Below, piece by piece: positions 33,195-41,253 of a stretch of 46,184 nt of DNA. Within the stretch, counting starts at the first letter, position 1. Each line of letters starts with the position of its first letter. The stretch is from the NCBI GenBank assembly GCA_024742475.1, contig JANSYI010000018.1:145001-191184 (forward strand), in the 5' to 3' direction. The position numbers were made by a program, and so were the translations under genes. The notes beneath the pieces were generated by a model. It searched no databases. It was not told the DNA's origin and saw only the letters and a list, made by a program, of their open reading frames with translations. The DNA comes from a bacterium. GTDB taxonomy: Bacteria; Myxococcota_A; Polyangia; Nannocystales; Nannocystaceae.

Positions 33195-34301
33195 TCAATC
33201 GGTGAGCGGTTGCAGGGGGAGGTGAAGACACGCCCGCGTGCGTTCGCCCTCGGCGGTGATGCTGAAGCGCGCGCGGTCGCCATAGGCGTGGTGGAGCCGC
33301 TTCTCCACCAGCCCGAGGCCCTCGCCGCCAGGCCGCGGACCCTTGAACGCGCCCGGATTGTCGACCTCGATCGTGAGGGTTTCAGCCGCACGCACGGACA
33401 TCCGCACCGCGCCCGCGTTGGACGCGGCCGGCCCGTGCTTGATCGCGTTCTCGACGACGGGCAGCAGCAGCATCGGCGGGATCTCGACGCGCGGGAGGGG
33501 CTCCTTCATTTCGAGCTCGAGTACGAATCTGTCGGGGTCGCGAATCCGATACAGCGCGAACAGCGTCCGGACCAAGTCGAGCTCCTGCTCCAAGGGCCAG
33601 CCCGCGACGCGGGTACCCTGCATGATCGTCCGCAGCATGTCCGAGAGCTGCAGCGTGGCACGCTCGGCAACCTCTCCATCCTCGCGACACCACTCGGCGA
33701 TCGCGTTGAGGGTGTTGAAGAGGAAGTGCGGGTCGAGATGGTTGCGCAGCGCCAGCAGCTGGGCCCGCTGCGCAGCCATGGTCATGTCATCGGCCCGCTT
33801 GCGCTCGGCGTGAAGGCTGCGCTCCATGTCGATGTCGCGTCCCAAGCCATACCCGCCCACCAAGAACAACGCGATCGAGACGAGCAGGCTGCGGCCCTCG
33901 GTCATCAGCGTGGGCTGCATGCCGATGAGATCGGGGAGAATGGAGCCGACGAGCGCGACGGTGCCCGCCCCGGCCACCGCGAAAACGACCAGTCGCCCAA
34001 AGGGCTCGGTGAACGTGCGCCGCGTGGACGTCTCGCCCTGAAACAGCGCCCTCCACGTCAACGGCGCAAACAAGAAGAACGCCATGCACATCGCGACCCC
34101 CAGCGGGCCGGCCATCGGCTCGTCGTAGGACGAGTAGTGGTCTTGCGCCAGGACCAGCGGGATCGCCACCACGAGGATCGGCAGCAGCCGGCGCGGAGCG
34201 AGCAGCGCGAGCAACGTGCTGCGCAGGAGGGACCGTTGGTTCACCGTGCGCCGATCTTGCCCCCACGGCGCCCTCTTGTCTTCCGCACGAGCCCGCGGCA
34301 T
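33195..34301 (-). CDS. LytS/YehU-type sensor histidine kinase
   Basis: A 368-residue membrane histidine kinase of the His_kinase (LytS) family. Four hydrophobic helices lie at about residues 36-53, 65-82, 103-123 and 139-153, forming a sensor without a large periplasmic domain. A short coiled linker (about 158-185) leads to the phospho-acceptor His192 in LRNHLDPHFLFNTLNAI. The HATPase domain has PMLLLPVVENAIKHG and GLGLVEKRLHHAYG. ATG at 34301 is given; GTG at 34244 (VNQRSLLRS) is a plausible shorter start. It pairs with the LytTR regulator immediately downstream and is divergent from the Ser/Thr kinase gene, with 106 bp between starts. Confidence 0.92.
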   Translation of the reverse strand: MPRARAEDKRAPWGQDRRTVNQRSLLRSTLLALLAPRRLLPILVVAIPLVLAQDHYSSYDEPMAGPLGVAMCMAFFLFAPLTWRALFQGETSTRRTFTEPFGRLVVFAVAGAGTVALVGSILPDLIGMQPTLMTEGRSLLVSIALFLVGGYGLGRDIDMERSLHAERKRADDMTMAAQRAQLLALRNHLDPHFLFNTLNAIAEWCREDGEVAERATLQLSDMLRTIMQGTRVAGWPLEQELDLVRTLFALYRIRDPDRFVLELEMKEPLPRVEIPPMLLLPVVENAIKHGPAASNAGAVRMSVRAAETLTIEVDNPGAFKGPRPGGEGLGLVEKRLHHAYGDRARFSITAEGERTRACLHLPLQPLTD

Positions 34302-34407
34302 CCGCGAGCGGCACGGATTCGGTCTCGACAGGTCACGATCTCTGGTCGAATGGCGTCCGAGATCATTGTGATTTCAGCTCGGCGTACGGCATCCTCTTAG
34401 TCCGCGG

Positions 34408-37400
34408 ATGTCCGAGAGCGAAGCAACGCCTTCGGGTGGGTCGGTGGCCGATGGCCTCGTCGCAACCTTGCCCAACGAGACCTCCGGCGGCTCTCCTGCC
34501 CAGCGAGAGCCCGAGCCCTTGCGGCGCGGCGACAGCGTGGGTCGATACACCGTGCTCGACCGCATCGGCGCGGGCGGCATGGGGGTGGTCTACGCGGCGT
34601 TCGATCCCCAGCTCGACCGCCGCGTCGCCCTCAAGGTGATGCACGCGGGCACCGACGGCCCCACCGACTCCGCCGGTCGAGCGCGCCTGCTTCGAGAGGC
34701 CCAGGCGATGGCCAAGCTCAGCCACCCAAACGTCATCACCGTGCATGACGTCGGCACCTTTGGCGAGCGCGTGTTCGTGGCGATGGAGTTCATCGAGGGC
34801 GCCACGCTGCGCGACTGGATGGACAGCGAGCGCGCCTGGCCCGAGCTGGTCGACGCCTTCGTCATGGCCGGGCGGGGCTTGGCCTCGGCCCACGCTGCCG
34901 GGCTCGTGCACCGGGACTTCAAGCCCGACAACGTCCTGATGGGCAACGACGGGCGAGTGCTGGTGATGGACTTCGGCCTCGCGCGACAGGCGACGCCGCG
35001 CACCGGCCCGATCGGCGACCGCCTCGAAGTCCGGAGCGCCAGCGGCTCGGGGCCGGTCGAGACCCGCGACCTCAACCTCAACCTCACGCGCACGGGCGCA
35101 ATGCTCGGCACGCCAGCGTACATGGCACCCGAGCAGCACCGCGGCGAACACATCGGGCCGCACGCGGACCAGTTCAGCTTCTGCGTCGCGCTGTACGAGG
35201 CGCTCTACCGTGAGCGCCCGTTCGAAGGCGCGAGCATGGCATCGTTGGCGATCAATGTCCTCGATGGACACATCCGCAATCCGCCCCGTGACACCAAGGT
35301 CCCCTCGTGGTTGCGCGCCGCGGTCGTACGAGGGCTGGCGGTCGTTCCCCAAGACCGCTACCCGTCGATGGATGCGCTGCTCGCCGAGCTCCAGCGCGAC
35401 CCTCCGCAAGCGCGCCACCCTTGGCTGGTCGCCGGCATTGCGGTCGGCATCGGGGGCTTGATCACAGCGGTGTACCTGGGCACGCGGTCGAACCGGCTCG
35501 AAGCCTGCAAGGAGGCGAGCAAGGCCATCGATGAGGTGTGGTCACCGCAGCGCCGTGCCGACCTGCAGGCGCGGTTCGAAGACTCGCCCGCTCCGTATGC
35601 CGGCGCCACGTGGCAGTCGACCGCCCGCGCGCTCGACAACTACAGCCAGGCGTGGACCACCGTCTACGACGTGCGCTGCACGGCCGACGCAAAGGCGCGC
35701 AGCCGCAACACACCGAAGTTCGACGACCCCGGCCTGCTCTGCCTCGACGACCGGCTCTCCGACGTCGACATGCTGCTCGACGAGCTCGAGGTCGACGGCG
35801 GCGTGGAAGCCTCGTTGGGCCACGTCGCGGCGGCCGTGCAGACCCTTCCCGCGCCCGCCACATGCACGTCGGTACGTCGAAGCGACGACTCGGACGAACG
35901 GCTCAGCGCCGAGCCCAAACGTCGCGCTGGACTCGACGACGTTCACGCGCTGCTCGCCCGCGGGCGCATGCAGGTTGCCCTGGGCCTGCCCGACGCCGAA
36001 ACCACGCTCGAGCGGGCCCTGGCGCGCGCCGAGGCCATCGGCTCCCGGCGCCTCACCTCCGAGGCGCTGCTGCTCGAGGGTCGCGCGCTCCTGCAGCGGG
36101 GCGACGGAGACGCCGCCGAACAGAAGCTCCGCGATGCGATCTTGTTCGCCGCGCAGAGCGGACGCGCCGACATCGAGGCCGCCGCGTGGACGCTGACCAT
36201 GCACGTCGTGACGCTGCGCCAGGGCCTGTACGACGAAGGCCGACGCGTGGGCTTGGGTGCACAAGCGGCCATCGAGAGGGCCGGCGACAATCCGCTGCGC
36301 CGCGCCGAGTTGCTGATGAGCCTCGGCAAGAGCGCGCAGGCCGAGGGATCCTACGACATGGCGCTGCTTCAGTTCAGCAAGGCGCTCGAGGTTCGAACCG
36401 AACAGCTCCAGCCCGACGATGTGCGTCTGGCCGAGACGCATGCCTGGCTCGGCGCTGCCCTCGAGGGCCTCGGCCGGTACGAAGCCGCGTCCGATCACCA
36501 CAAGCGGAGCCTCGCGATCCGGGAGCAGGTGCTCGGCACCTCGCATCCCGACGTCGCGCGCTCGCTTCTCCACCTCGCCTCGTCCATGCAGGGTCACCTC
36601 GAGGCCGACCCCGTCGAGGGGACCTTGGCGCGCGCGCGCATGCTGCTCGACCCCGAGCGCATCGTCGACGTGGACAATCTCCCGGCTCCAGCCGACGAAC
36701 CCACGGTGTCCGCGGAGATCTTCGCGGCCCTCGAGTATCCGGTCGAGCTCGCGCGCTGCCTCGATCAGCTCGGCACGCTCGAGCGCGGCCAAGAGCAGTT
36801 CGACTCGGCGGCGCGACTGCATGCCTACGCGGTCGCGATTCTCGAGCGCGCGCTTGGAGACAACCACCGCGACGTCGGATACGCGCGGGTGAACCTCGGT
36901 TTGGCGCTCGCGGATCGCCGCCGCCACAACGAGGCGCTGCCCCACCTGCGGCGCGGCCTCGAGGTGTGGACCAAGACGTTGCCCCCCGGACACGCCGACC
37001 TGGGCTTTGCGCACCTCAACCTCGCCAACTCGCTGTGGGCCGTCGGTCAGGCCGAGTCCGCGCGCGAGCACTACGCGCTGGCGCAGACCGTCTGGGAGAC
37101 CGCGATGGGCGAGGACCATCCGCTCGTTGCGTTCGCGCTGACCGGACGCGGCCGCACGGTCCTCGACCTCGGCACACCCGTCGACGCCCTGCCCTATCTC
37201 GAGCGGGCGCTCGAGCTGCGGACCCACGACGACGAGGACGACCTCAACATCGCCGAGGTCTCGCTGCTGCTCGGCCGCGCTCTTTACGTCAGCGGCCAAG
37301 ACCAGATGCGCGCCATCACGCTGGTCAAGCAGGCCCGCGACCGGACCGGCGCGTACGAGCCCAACGACGACGCGGGGTTCCTCGCGGTGCTGACCGGCTC

Positions 37401-37479
37401 GGAGTTCGAGCGCTTCACCGACCAGCTGATCCCCGCGGGGCTCGGGGTCGCCAACCGCTACCGCCCCGAACCCGAGTAG
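34408..37479 (+). CDS. Ser/Thr protein kinase with C-terminal TPR repeats
   Basis: A 1023-residue Pkn-type kinase. The catalytic domain spans about residues 47-330: P-loop GAGGMGVVY (54-62), Lys76 (VALKVM), catalytic loop HRDFKPDN (168-175), DFG at 188-190 and GTPAYMAPEQ. The activation segment has an unusually long insert of about 35 residues between DFGLAR and GTPAY. A single transmembrane helix (about 339-358) separates it from the C-terminal part, which holds many TPR pairs such as RAELLMSLGKSAQAEGSYDM, LAETHAWLGAALEGLGRYEA and LGFAHLNLANSLWAVGQAES. The kinase domain is thus inside and the TPR part outside the membrane. Kinase-TPR proteins of this layout are abundant in myxobacteria. Ligand and targets unknown. 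Confidence 0.95.
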   Translation: MSESEATPSGGSVADGLVATLPNETSGGSPAQREPEPLRRGDSVGRYTVLDRIGAGGMGVVYAAFDPQLDRRVALKVMHAGTDGPTDSAGRARLLREAQAMAKLSHPNVITVHDVGTFGERVFVAMEFIEGATLRDWMDSERAWPELVDAFVMAGRGLASAHAAGLVHRDFKPDNVLMGNDGRVLVMDFGLARQATPRTGPIGDRLEVRSASGSGPVETRDLNLNLTRTGAMLGTPAYMAPEQHRGEHIGPHADQFSFCVALYEALYRERPFEGASMASLAINVLDGHIRNPPRDTKVPSWLRAAVVRGLAVVPQDRYPSMDALLAELQRDPPQARHPWLVAGIAVGIGGLITAVYLGTRSNRLEACKEASKAIDEVWSPQRRADLQARFEDSPAPYAGATWQSTARALDNYSQAWTTVYDVRCTADAKARSRNTPKFDDPGLLCLDDRLSDVDMLLDELEVDGGVEASLGHVAAAVQTLPAPATCTSVRRSDDSDERLSAEPKRRAGLDDVHALLARGRMQVALGLPDAETTLERALARAEAIGSRRLTSEALLLEGRALLQRGDGDAAEQKLRDAILFAAQSGRADIEAAAWTLTMHVVTLRQGLYDEGRRVGLGAQAAIERAGDNPLRRAELLMSLGKSAQAEGSYDMALLQFSKALEVRTEQLQPDDVRLAETHAWLGAALEGLGRYEAASDHHKRSLAIREQVLGTSHPDVARSLLHLASSMQGHLEADPVEGTLARARMLLDPERIVDVDNLPAPADEPTVSAEIFAALEYPVELARCLDQLGTLERGQEQFDSAARLHAYAVAILERALGDNHRDVGYARVNLGLALADRRRHNEALPHLRRGLEVWTKTLPPGHADLGFAHLNLANSLWAVGQAESAREHYALAQTVWETAMGEDHPLVAFALTGRGRTVLDLGTPVDALPYLERALELRTHDDEDDLNIAEVSLLLGRALYVSGQDQMRAITLVKQARDRTGAYEPNDDAGFLAVLTGSEFERFTDQLIPAGLGVANRYRPEPE

Positions 37480-37490
37480 CGAGTTCGACC

Positions 37491-37538
37491 TAGATTGGCC
37501 TAGATTGGCCTAGGTTGGCCTAGGTTGGCCTAGGTTGG
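37491..37538. repeat. five-copy 10-bp tandem repeat TAG(A/G)TTGGCC
   Basis: Direct copies: TAGATTGGCC twice (37491-37510), TAGGTTGGCC twice (37511-37530), then TAGGTTGG (37531-37538). It lies between the kinase stop and the convergent lipoprotein gene, and that gene's TAG stop (37532-37530) is inside the last copy. CCTAGG and GGCC within the unit are self-complementary, so either strand can pair with its neighbour copies. Each unit gives a stop in the minus-strand frame, so unit number should not alter the protein. Possible roles are transcription stop or repeat-mediated variation. Confidence 0.92.
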
Positions 37539-38480
37539 GAAAATCGCCAGCGAGTACGAGCCGCCGGTGCCGTCGAACGAGTCCACCGCCACGGTCACCG
37601 GCACGCCCTCGGCGACGTCGAGGTCGATGGTGGACGAGGTATCGCCCAGCGCATCGTCGTTGCACGCCAGCTCGCTCGTGCAGTCGGCACCGTAGACGGC
37701 CAGCACCGTGTCGAAGCTCGAGCCGCTCGTGGTGAAGCGAAAGCGACCCGAGAAGGGCGGCGTCCAGGCGTAGGTGACGTCCCCGCCGGCACCGGCACAC
37801 GAGGGGGTCACCGAGTTCATGCCATCGGGGTCGATGACGCCTTCGAGGAAGACCTCGGGGTCCGAACCGAGGTCCAGCCCGGGGCACGAGCCTCCGTCCG
37901 ACACCTCGAGCGACCACACTCCGTCGGCGCCGAAGCTGTCGACCACGAGCACGACCGTCTCGCCGCCGGCCAGCGGCAGCGTGATCGAGGCTGCAAGGCT
38001 GCCGTTGGCGTCGTCGTTGCACGCGAGTTCGGGCGCCTCGCAGTTCGGCCCGAGGGCGTACAAGATCGTGTCGAACGACGACCCGGCGGTATCGAAGACG
38101 AACGTGCCGTCGTACGGCGCGGTAAAGGACACCGTCACCTCGCTGCTGATGGAGGTGACACAGCTGGGCTGAAAACGGCTCATGCCCGGGCGGAGCTCGC
38201 CGGCGACCCCGCTGGGGAGCCCCACGCCCGGCAGAACGAGGTCGACGCACTCCGCAGGCGGATCGACATCATCGTCGTCGGGCACGGGAGAGTCGGTATC
38301 GCCCGGGGGCAGGTCGCCATCGTCGTCGGTGGGCGGCTCGTCCCCGTCATCTGCGGGCGGGTCGTCGTCGTCCTCGGGCGCCAAAGAGCCGCTGTCCTCG
38401 AAGACGAGCCGCTCCGTGCAACCGATGAAGAGCAGGCTCGTCGACAAGAGAGCAGACAGAAGTCGCCGCGCATCCAACAT
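37530..38480 (-). CDS. secreted lipoprotein with two repeated beta-sandwich (PPC-like) domains
   Basis: A 316-residue predicted lipoprotein: lipobox LFIGC puts the lipidated Cys at residue 21. An acidic Asp/Pro-rich stalk follows (about 33-75; runs such as EDDDDPPADDGDEPP). Two copies of a domain of roughly 110 residues follow: TAPYDGTFVFDTAGSSFDTI with ELACNDDANGS, and again TPPFSGRFRFTTSGSSFDTV with ELACNDDALGD. The SSFDT(I/V)LxxY…ACNDD pattern is typical of bacterial pre-peptidase C-terminal-like domains, here without any peptidase. Several Cys could form disulfides. It probably sits on the outer surface. ATG at 38480 is chosen as it gives the signal peptide directly. Confidence 0.83.
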   Translation of the reverse strand: MLDARRLLSALLSTSLLFIGCTERLVFEDSGSLAPEDDDDPPADDGDEPPTDDDGDLPPGDTDSPVPDDDDVDPPAECVDLVLPGVGLPSGVAGELRPGMSRFQPSCVTSISSEVTVSFTAPYDGTFVFDTAGSSFDTILYALGPNCEAPELACNDDANGSLAASITLPLAGGETVVLVVDSFGADGVWSLEVSDGGSCPGLDLGSDPEVFLEGVIDPDGMNSVTPSCAGAGGDVTYAWTPPFSGRFRFTTSGSSFDTVLAVYGADCTSELACNDDALGDTSSTIDLDVAEGVPVTVAVDSFDGTGGSYSLAIFPT

Positions 38481-38649
38481 GCGGCACCGAGGGTACCGGT
38501 CGCGGCGTCGCGATGCGAAGCCGGGCTCAGACGGGCCGTGGCCTCCCGTATTCATGCCTCCGTGCGACGCTGTGTGTCGGCCCACCCGACCGCCGAGCCG
38601 CCGCGGTCCTGCGTTGCGCTGGCATCCGGTGCGGCCCTACCCTGGCGGT

Positions 38650-39630
38650 GTGCTACCGACGAGTCTCTTGACCGCGACCTTGGTCACCGCGCTTGCGGTT
38701 CCACCACCCTCGACCGCCTTGGCGCAGCCCGAGCCGGATCCCAGCTGGGGTGAGGACGAGGCGGACCCCGCGGAAGACGACGCCCCCGTCGAAGAGGCAG
38801 CCCCCGCCGAAGAGGCCGACCCCGCCGAGCCGGTTCAGCCTGCAGCGCCGGTCCAGCCCGCGGCGCCGCTGGAGGCGACGGCACCGGTCCAGACGACACC
38901 CACGACGATCGACGACATCGTGATCCCCGAGAAGAAGGGCATCGGTCTCATGGCGACGGCGGGCGCGCTCGGGGCTGTGGGCTGGGGCGTGATGGGCTGG
39001 CGGATCGCACGTATCCGAAGCAAGTGCACCGCCGATGCGGTGGACGTCATGAGCGTCTCCCAAGACGACGCTGAAATGCTCGTCCAGGACGCCGTCGAGT
39101 GTTTCTCCGCCCGGGGCGGCAACATCGGGCTGTGGATGCTGCAGGCCGTGCCCAACGGTGTGAACTGGGGCATCGCGCCCGGAGGCGCGGCCGTACGAGC
39201 AAAGTACGACGCCGCGCGCTCGGCAAAGACGGGAGAGGTCAACCGCAAGCCGGGCGTGTTCATCGGTACGGGCGCGGCCCTGCTCGGGTTGGGCGTGGTC
39301 GGCCGCATCACCGTCATGGTGTTTCAAGTCCAGGCCCTCAACCCGGCCAAGAGCGTCATTTCCCGCTGCATCGAAGGCGATGAGACCCAAGTCGACGAGT
39401 TCTTCGACTGCTACTCGTCCAACGTGTCCACGCGCTACGCGATGCACCAGCTCACCTCGTCGGCCATCGCGGGCGGTGCGGGCCTGCTGGCGTACGGCGT
39501 GGTCTACAAACGCGAGCGCCGGAACTACGAGAAGAACTTCGGCGCCGAGCCGGTGGCGCGGCTGCAGTTCTCGGTGCAGCCGCAGATGAGCCTGGGCTAC
39601 ACGGGCGTCTCGGCGAATCTGCGGTTTTAG
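38650..39630 (+). CDS. secreted/envelope protein with Glu-Pro-Ala stalk, unknown function
   Basis: A 326-residue protein that I cannot assign. GTG at 38650 gives a signal peptide (MLPTSLLTATLVTALAVPPP, cleavage near ALAQ). An Asp/Glu/Pro/Ala-rich tract follows (about 26-85). The rest has hydrophobic helices (LMATAGALGAVGWGVMGWRI, GTGAALLGLGVVGRITVMVF, SSAIAGGAGLLAYGVVY) separated by Cys-containing loops, and ends with beta-like FSVQPQMSLGYTGVSANLRF, an outer-membrane-style C-terminal strand ending in Phe. The composition is like that of the envelope protein at 17.9-18.8 kb. It is divergent from the lipoprotein gene; a hairpin follows its stop. Confidence 0.72.
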   Translation: MLPTSLLTATLVTALAVPPPSTALAQPEPDPSWGEDEADPAEDDAPVEEAAPAEEADPAEPVQPAAPVQPAAPLEATAPVQTTPTTIDDIVIPEKKGIGLMATAGALGAVGWGVMGWRIARIRSKCTADAVDVMSVSQDDAEMLVQDAVECFSARGGNIGLWMLQAVPNGVNWGIAPGGAAVRAKYDAARSAKTGEVNRKPGVFIGTGAALLGLGVVGRITVMVFQVQALNPAKSVISRCIEGDETQVDEFFDCYSSNVSTRYAMHQLTSSAIAGGAGLLAYGVVYKRERRNYEKNFGAEPVARLQFSVQPQMSLGYTGVSANLRF

Positions 39631-39643
39631 GGCCTTTCAATAA

Positions 39644-39663
39644 GGGAAACCTCTCGGTTTCCC
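39644..39663 (+). terminator. perfect 8-bp hairpin after the gene ending at 39630
   Basis: GGGAAACC (39644-39651), loop TCTC, GGTTTCCC (39656-39663): a perfect stem beginning 13 bp after the stop codon. There is no T-run after it, so termination would be factor-dependent or weak, or the stem may protect the transcript. It directly borders the 106-bp repeat array. Confidence 0.6.
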
Positions 39664-39668
39664 TCGCT

Positions 39669-39986
39669 GCGGCCGGCAAAGCCGCCCTTCGCTCACCCTT
39701 CCAAGGTCGGGCGCGCGGCGCCCTCGCTCGCTCGCCCTTGGCTCGCTCCTCCGCGAGCCGGCGTTTTGTTTGATGCGGCCGGCAAAGCCGCCCTTCGCTC
39801 ACCCTTCCAAGGTCGGGCGCGCGGCGCCCTCGCTCGCTCGCCCTTGGCTCGCTCCTCCGCAATCCGGTGCTTCCTTCGCTGCGGCCGGCGAAGCCGCCCT
39901 TCGCTCACCCTTCCAAGGTCGGGCGCGCGGCGCCCTCGCTCGCTCGCCCTTGGCTCGCTCCTCCGCAATCCGGTGCTTTGTTGGCT
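39669..39986. repeat. three-copy 106-bp tandem repeat
   Basis: Copies start at 39669, 39775 and 39881, each exactly 106 bp, and are near-identical except for the last 20 bases (variants ending near GCGAGCCGGCG or GCAATCCGGTGC). A truncated fourth copy (GGCGAAGCCG, about 39988) is at the right edge. Each unit has a GGGCGC-GCG-GCGCCC hairpin (39709-39723 in copy 1) and a CGCTCGCTCGCCC run. The length is not a multiple of three, so it is not a coding repeat, although it is open in several frames. Located between two secreted-protein genes. Confidence 0.95.
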
Positions 39987-40039
39987 TGGCGAAGCCGAGC
40001 GTTGGGGCGTGGGTTCGTGGAGTGCGGTAGCGTTGGTGT

Positions 40040-41242
40040 ATGCGTTGGATGGTGGTTGGGGGGGTGCTGGGGGTTGCCGGGCTGGTCGGGTGCTCGAGCT
40101 TCGTCGGGATCGAGGAGCCGCCGGCGGCCGATGACGGGACGCGGGGGACCGGCGAGGGGGCGTCGACCGGGGATTCAGGCGGCTCGGAGCCGACGGGCGC
40201 GGGCTCGGGATCTGTCACGACGGCGACGCCAACATCGGGCGATGCGACTTCGGGATCCCCGACCAGCGGCGACGATGCGACGGGGGAGACGGCGGCAGGC
40301 GACACCGAGCCCAGCGGTGAGTCGGGCTCGACGGGCCCCGCTCCACCGAGCTGCGATAACGAAGTGCAAGACGGCGGCGAGACCGACGTCGACTGCGGGG
40401 GACGCTGCAAACGCTGCGACTTTGGCGAGAGCTGCGGAGGCGCGACTGACTGCACGACGGGGTTTTGCAGCTTGGACTCGACGTGCAGCAACCAGCCGCC
40501 GCTGGTGTGGCTCGACGCGCTCGACGCAGCGACGATGTTCAGCGACGACGCCTGCACGACGGCGCCCCCGACGGATGGGCAGCAGGTGTACTGCTGGCAG
40601 AACAAGGGCTCGGCCGACGGCATGTTCCTCGACGAGGGTGGCCAACCCAACTACCGCGAGCCGGAGAATGGGCTCGAGTTTCAAGACAACCCCATGGTCT
40701 CCGACGCGAGCATCTTCGGCGGAGACCTGGGCGACGTCACGATCTTCATCGTCCAGCAGGAGCGGTCGAGTCGAAACTCGTACGACGTCAACCTCAACCA
40801 TCCCGCGACGAACGACGCGCGCTACTCCGCCAGCATCCCGTGGGGCAACGCCACCCGCGCCATCGCGTGGGACATCGGCGGCACGGGCGAGATGGAGCGC
40901 CTCGAGACGGCGCAGGACATCATCGAGGTCGGGGAGATGCACCAGTTCGCGCTCGTCAACTCGGCCGAGGAGAGCGCTCGCGCGATCCGGATCGACGGAG
41001 AGGACGCGGCCACGGGTGTCGGCGCGCTGGCGCATACGGCCGGGACGGTGTCGGTCGGCGACGACGCCCGCACGGTCATCTACGAGGTGAGGGTCTACGC
41101 GCCCTCCCCCAGCCCCCAACATCGCGAGGTCATCGAAGGCCAGCTCGCGTGCAAGTGGGGCCTGCGGGACCTGCTGCCGATGGGACACAGGTTCCATTCG
41201 GCAGACCCCGAAGACCCTGCAGGCTGCCCGGTGGGGCTGTAG
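40040..41242 (+). CDS. lipoprotein with Ser/Thr/Gly stalk and concanavalin/LamG-like domain
   Basis: A 400-residue predicted lipoprotein: lipobox GLVGC, Cys18. A low-complexity Ser/Thr/Gly/Asp stalk follows (about 30-105), then a Cys-rich module with CDNEVQDGGETDVDCGG…CKRCDFGESCGG…CTTGFCS (about 106-150), often seen in myxobacterial surface proteins. The C-terminal 250 residues look like a LamG/concanavalin A-type beta-sandwich, ending EGQLACKWGLRDLLPMGHRF, the family's typical closing KWGL…LP.xHxF pattern. Probably an extracellular binding protein. ATG at 40040 follows the repeat array by 50 bp. Confidence 0.83.
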   Translation: MRWMVVGGVLGVAGLVGCSSFVGIEEPPAADDGTRGTGEGASTGDSGGSEPTGAGSGSVTTATPTSGDATSGSPTSGDDATGETAAGDTEPSGESGSTGPAPPSCDNEVQDGGETDVDCGGRCKRCDFGESCGGATDCTTGFCSLDSTCSNQPPLVWLDALDAATMFSDDACTTAPPTDGQQVYCWQNKGSADGMFLDEGGQPNYREPENGLEFQDNPMVSDASIFGGDLGDVTIFIVQQERSSRNSYDVNLNHPATNDARYSASIPWGNATRAIAWDIGGTGEMERLETAQDIIEVGEMHQFALVNSAEESARAIRIDGEDAATGVGALAHTAGTVSVGDDARTVIYEVRVYAPSPSPQHREVIEGQLACKWGLRDLLPMGHRFHSADPEDPAGCPVGL

Positions 41243-41253
41243 AACCAGTTCGG

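Noticed and set aside
32436..34400. 654-codon plus-strand frame over the LytS/LytTR genes
   Set aside because: Antisense to two genes with complete catalytic motifs.
35538..37493. 651-codon frame within the kinase-TPR gene
   Set aside because: Same-strand alternative frame of the TPR region, Arg-rich, no motif.
39669..39986. Considered as a CRISPR array
   Set aside because: The units are 106 bp, directly adjacent and lack spacer/repeat alternation; no cas genes.
39770..40134. Open frames across the 106-bp repeats as small genes
   Set aside because: They exist because the unit has no stops in some frames; sequence identity between copies in different frames shows it is not protein-coding.
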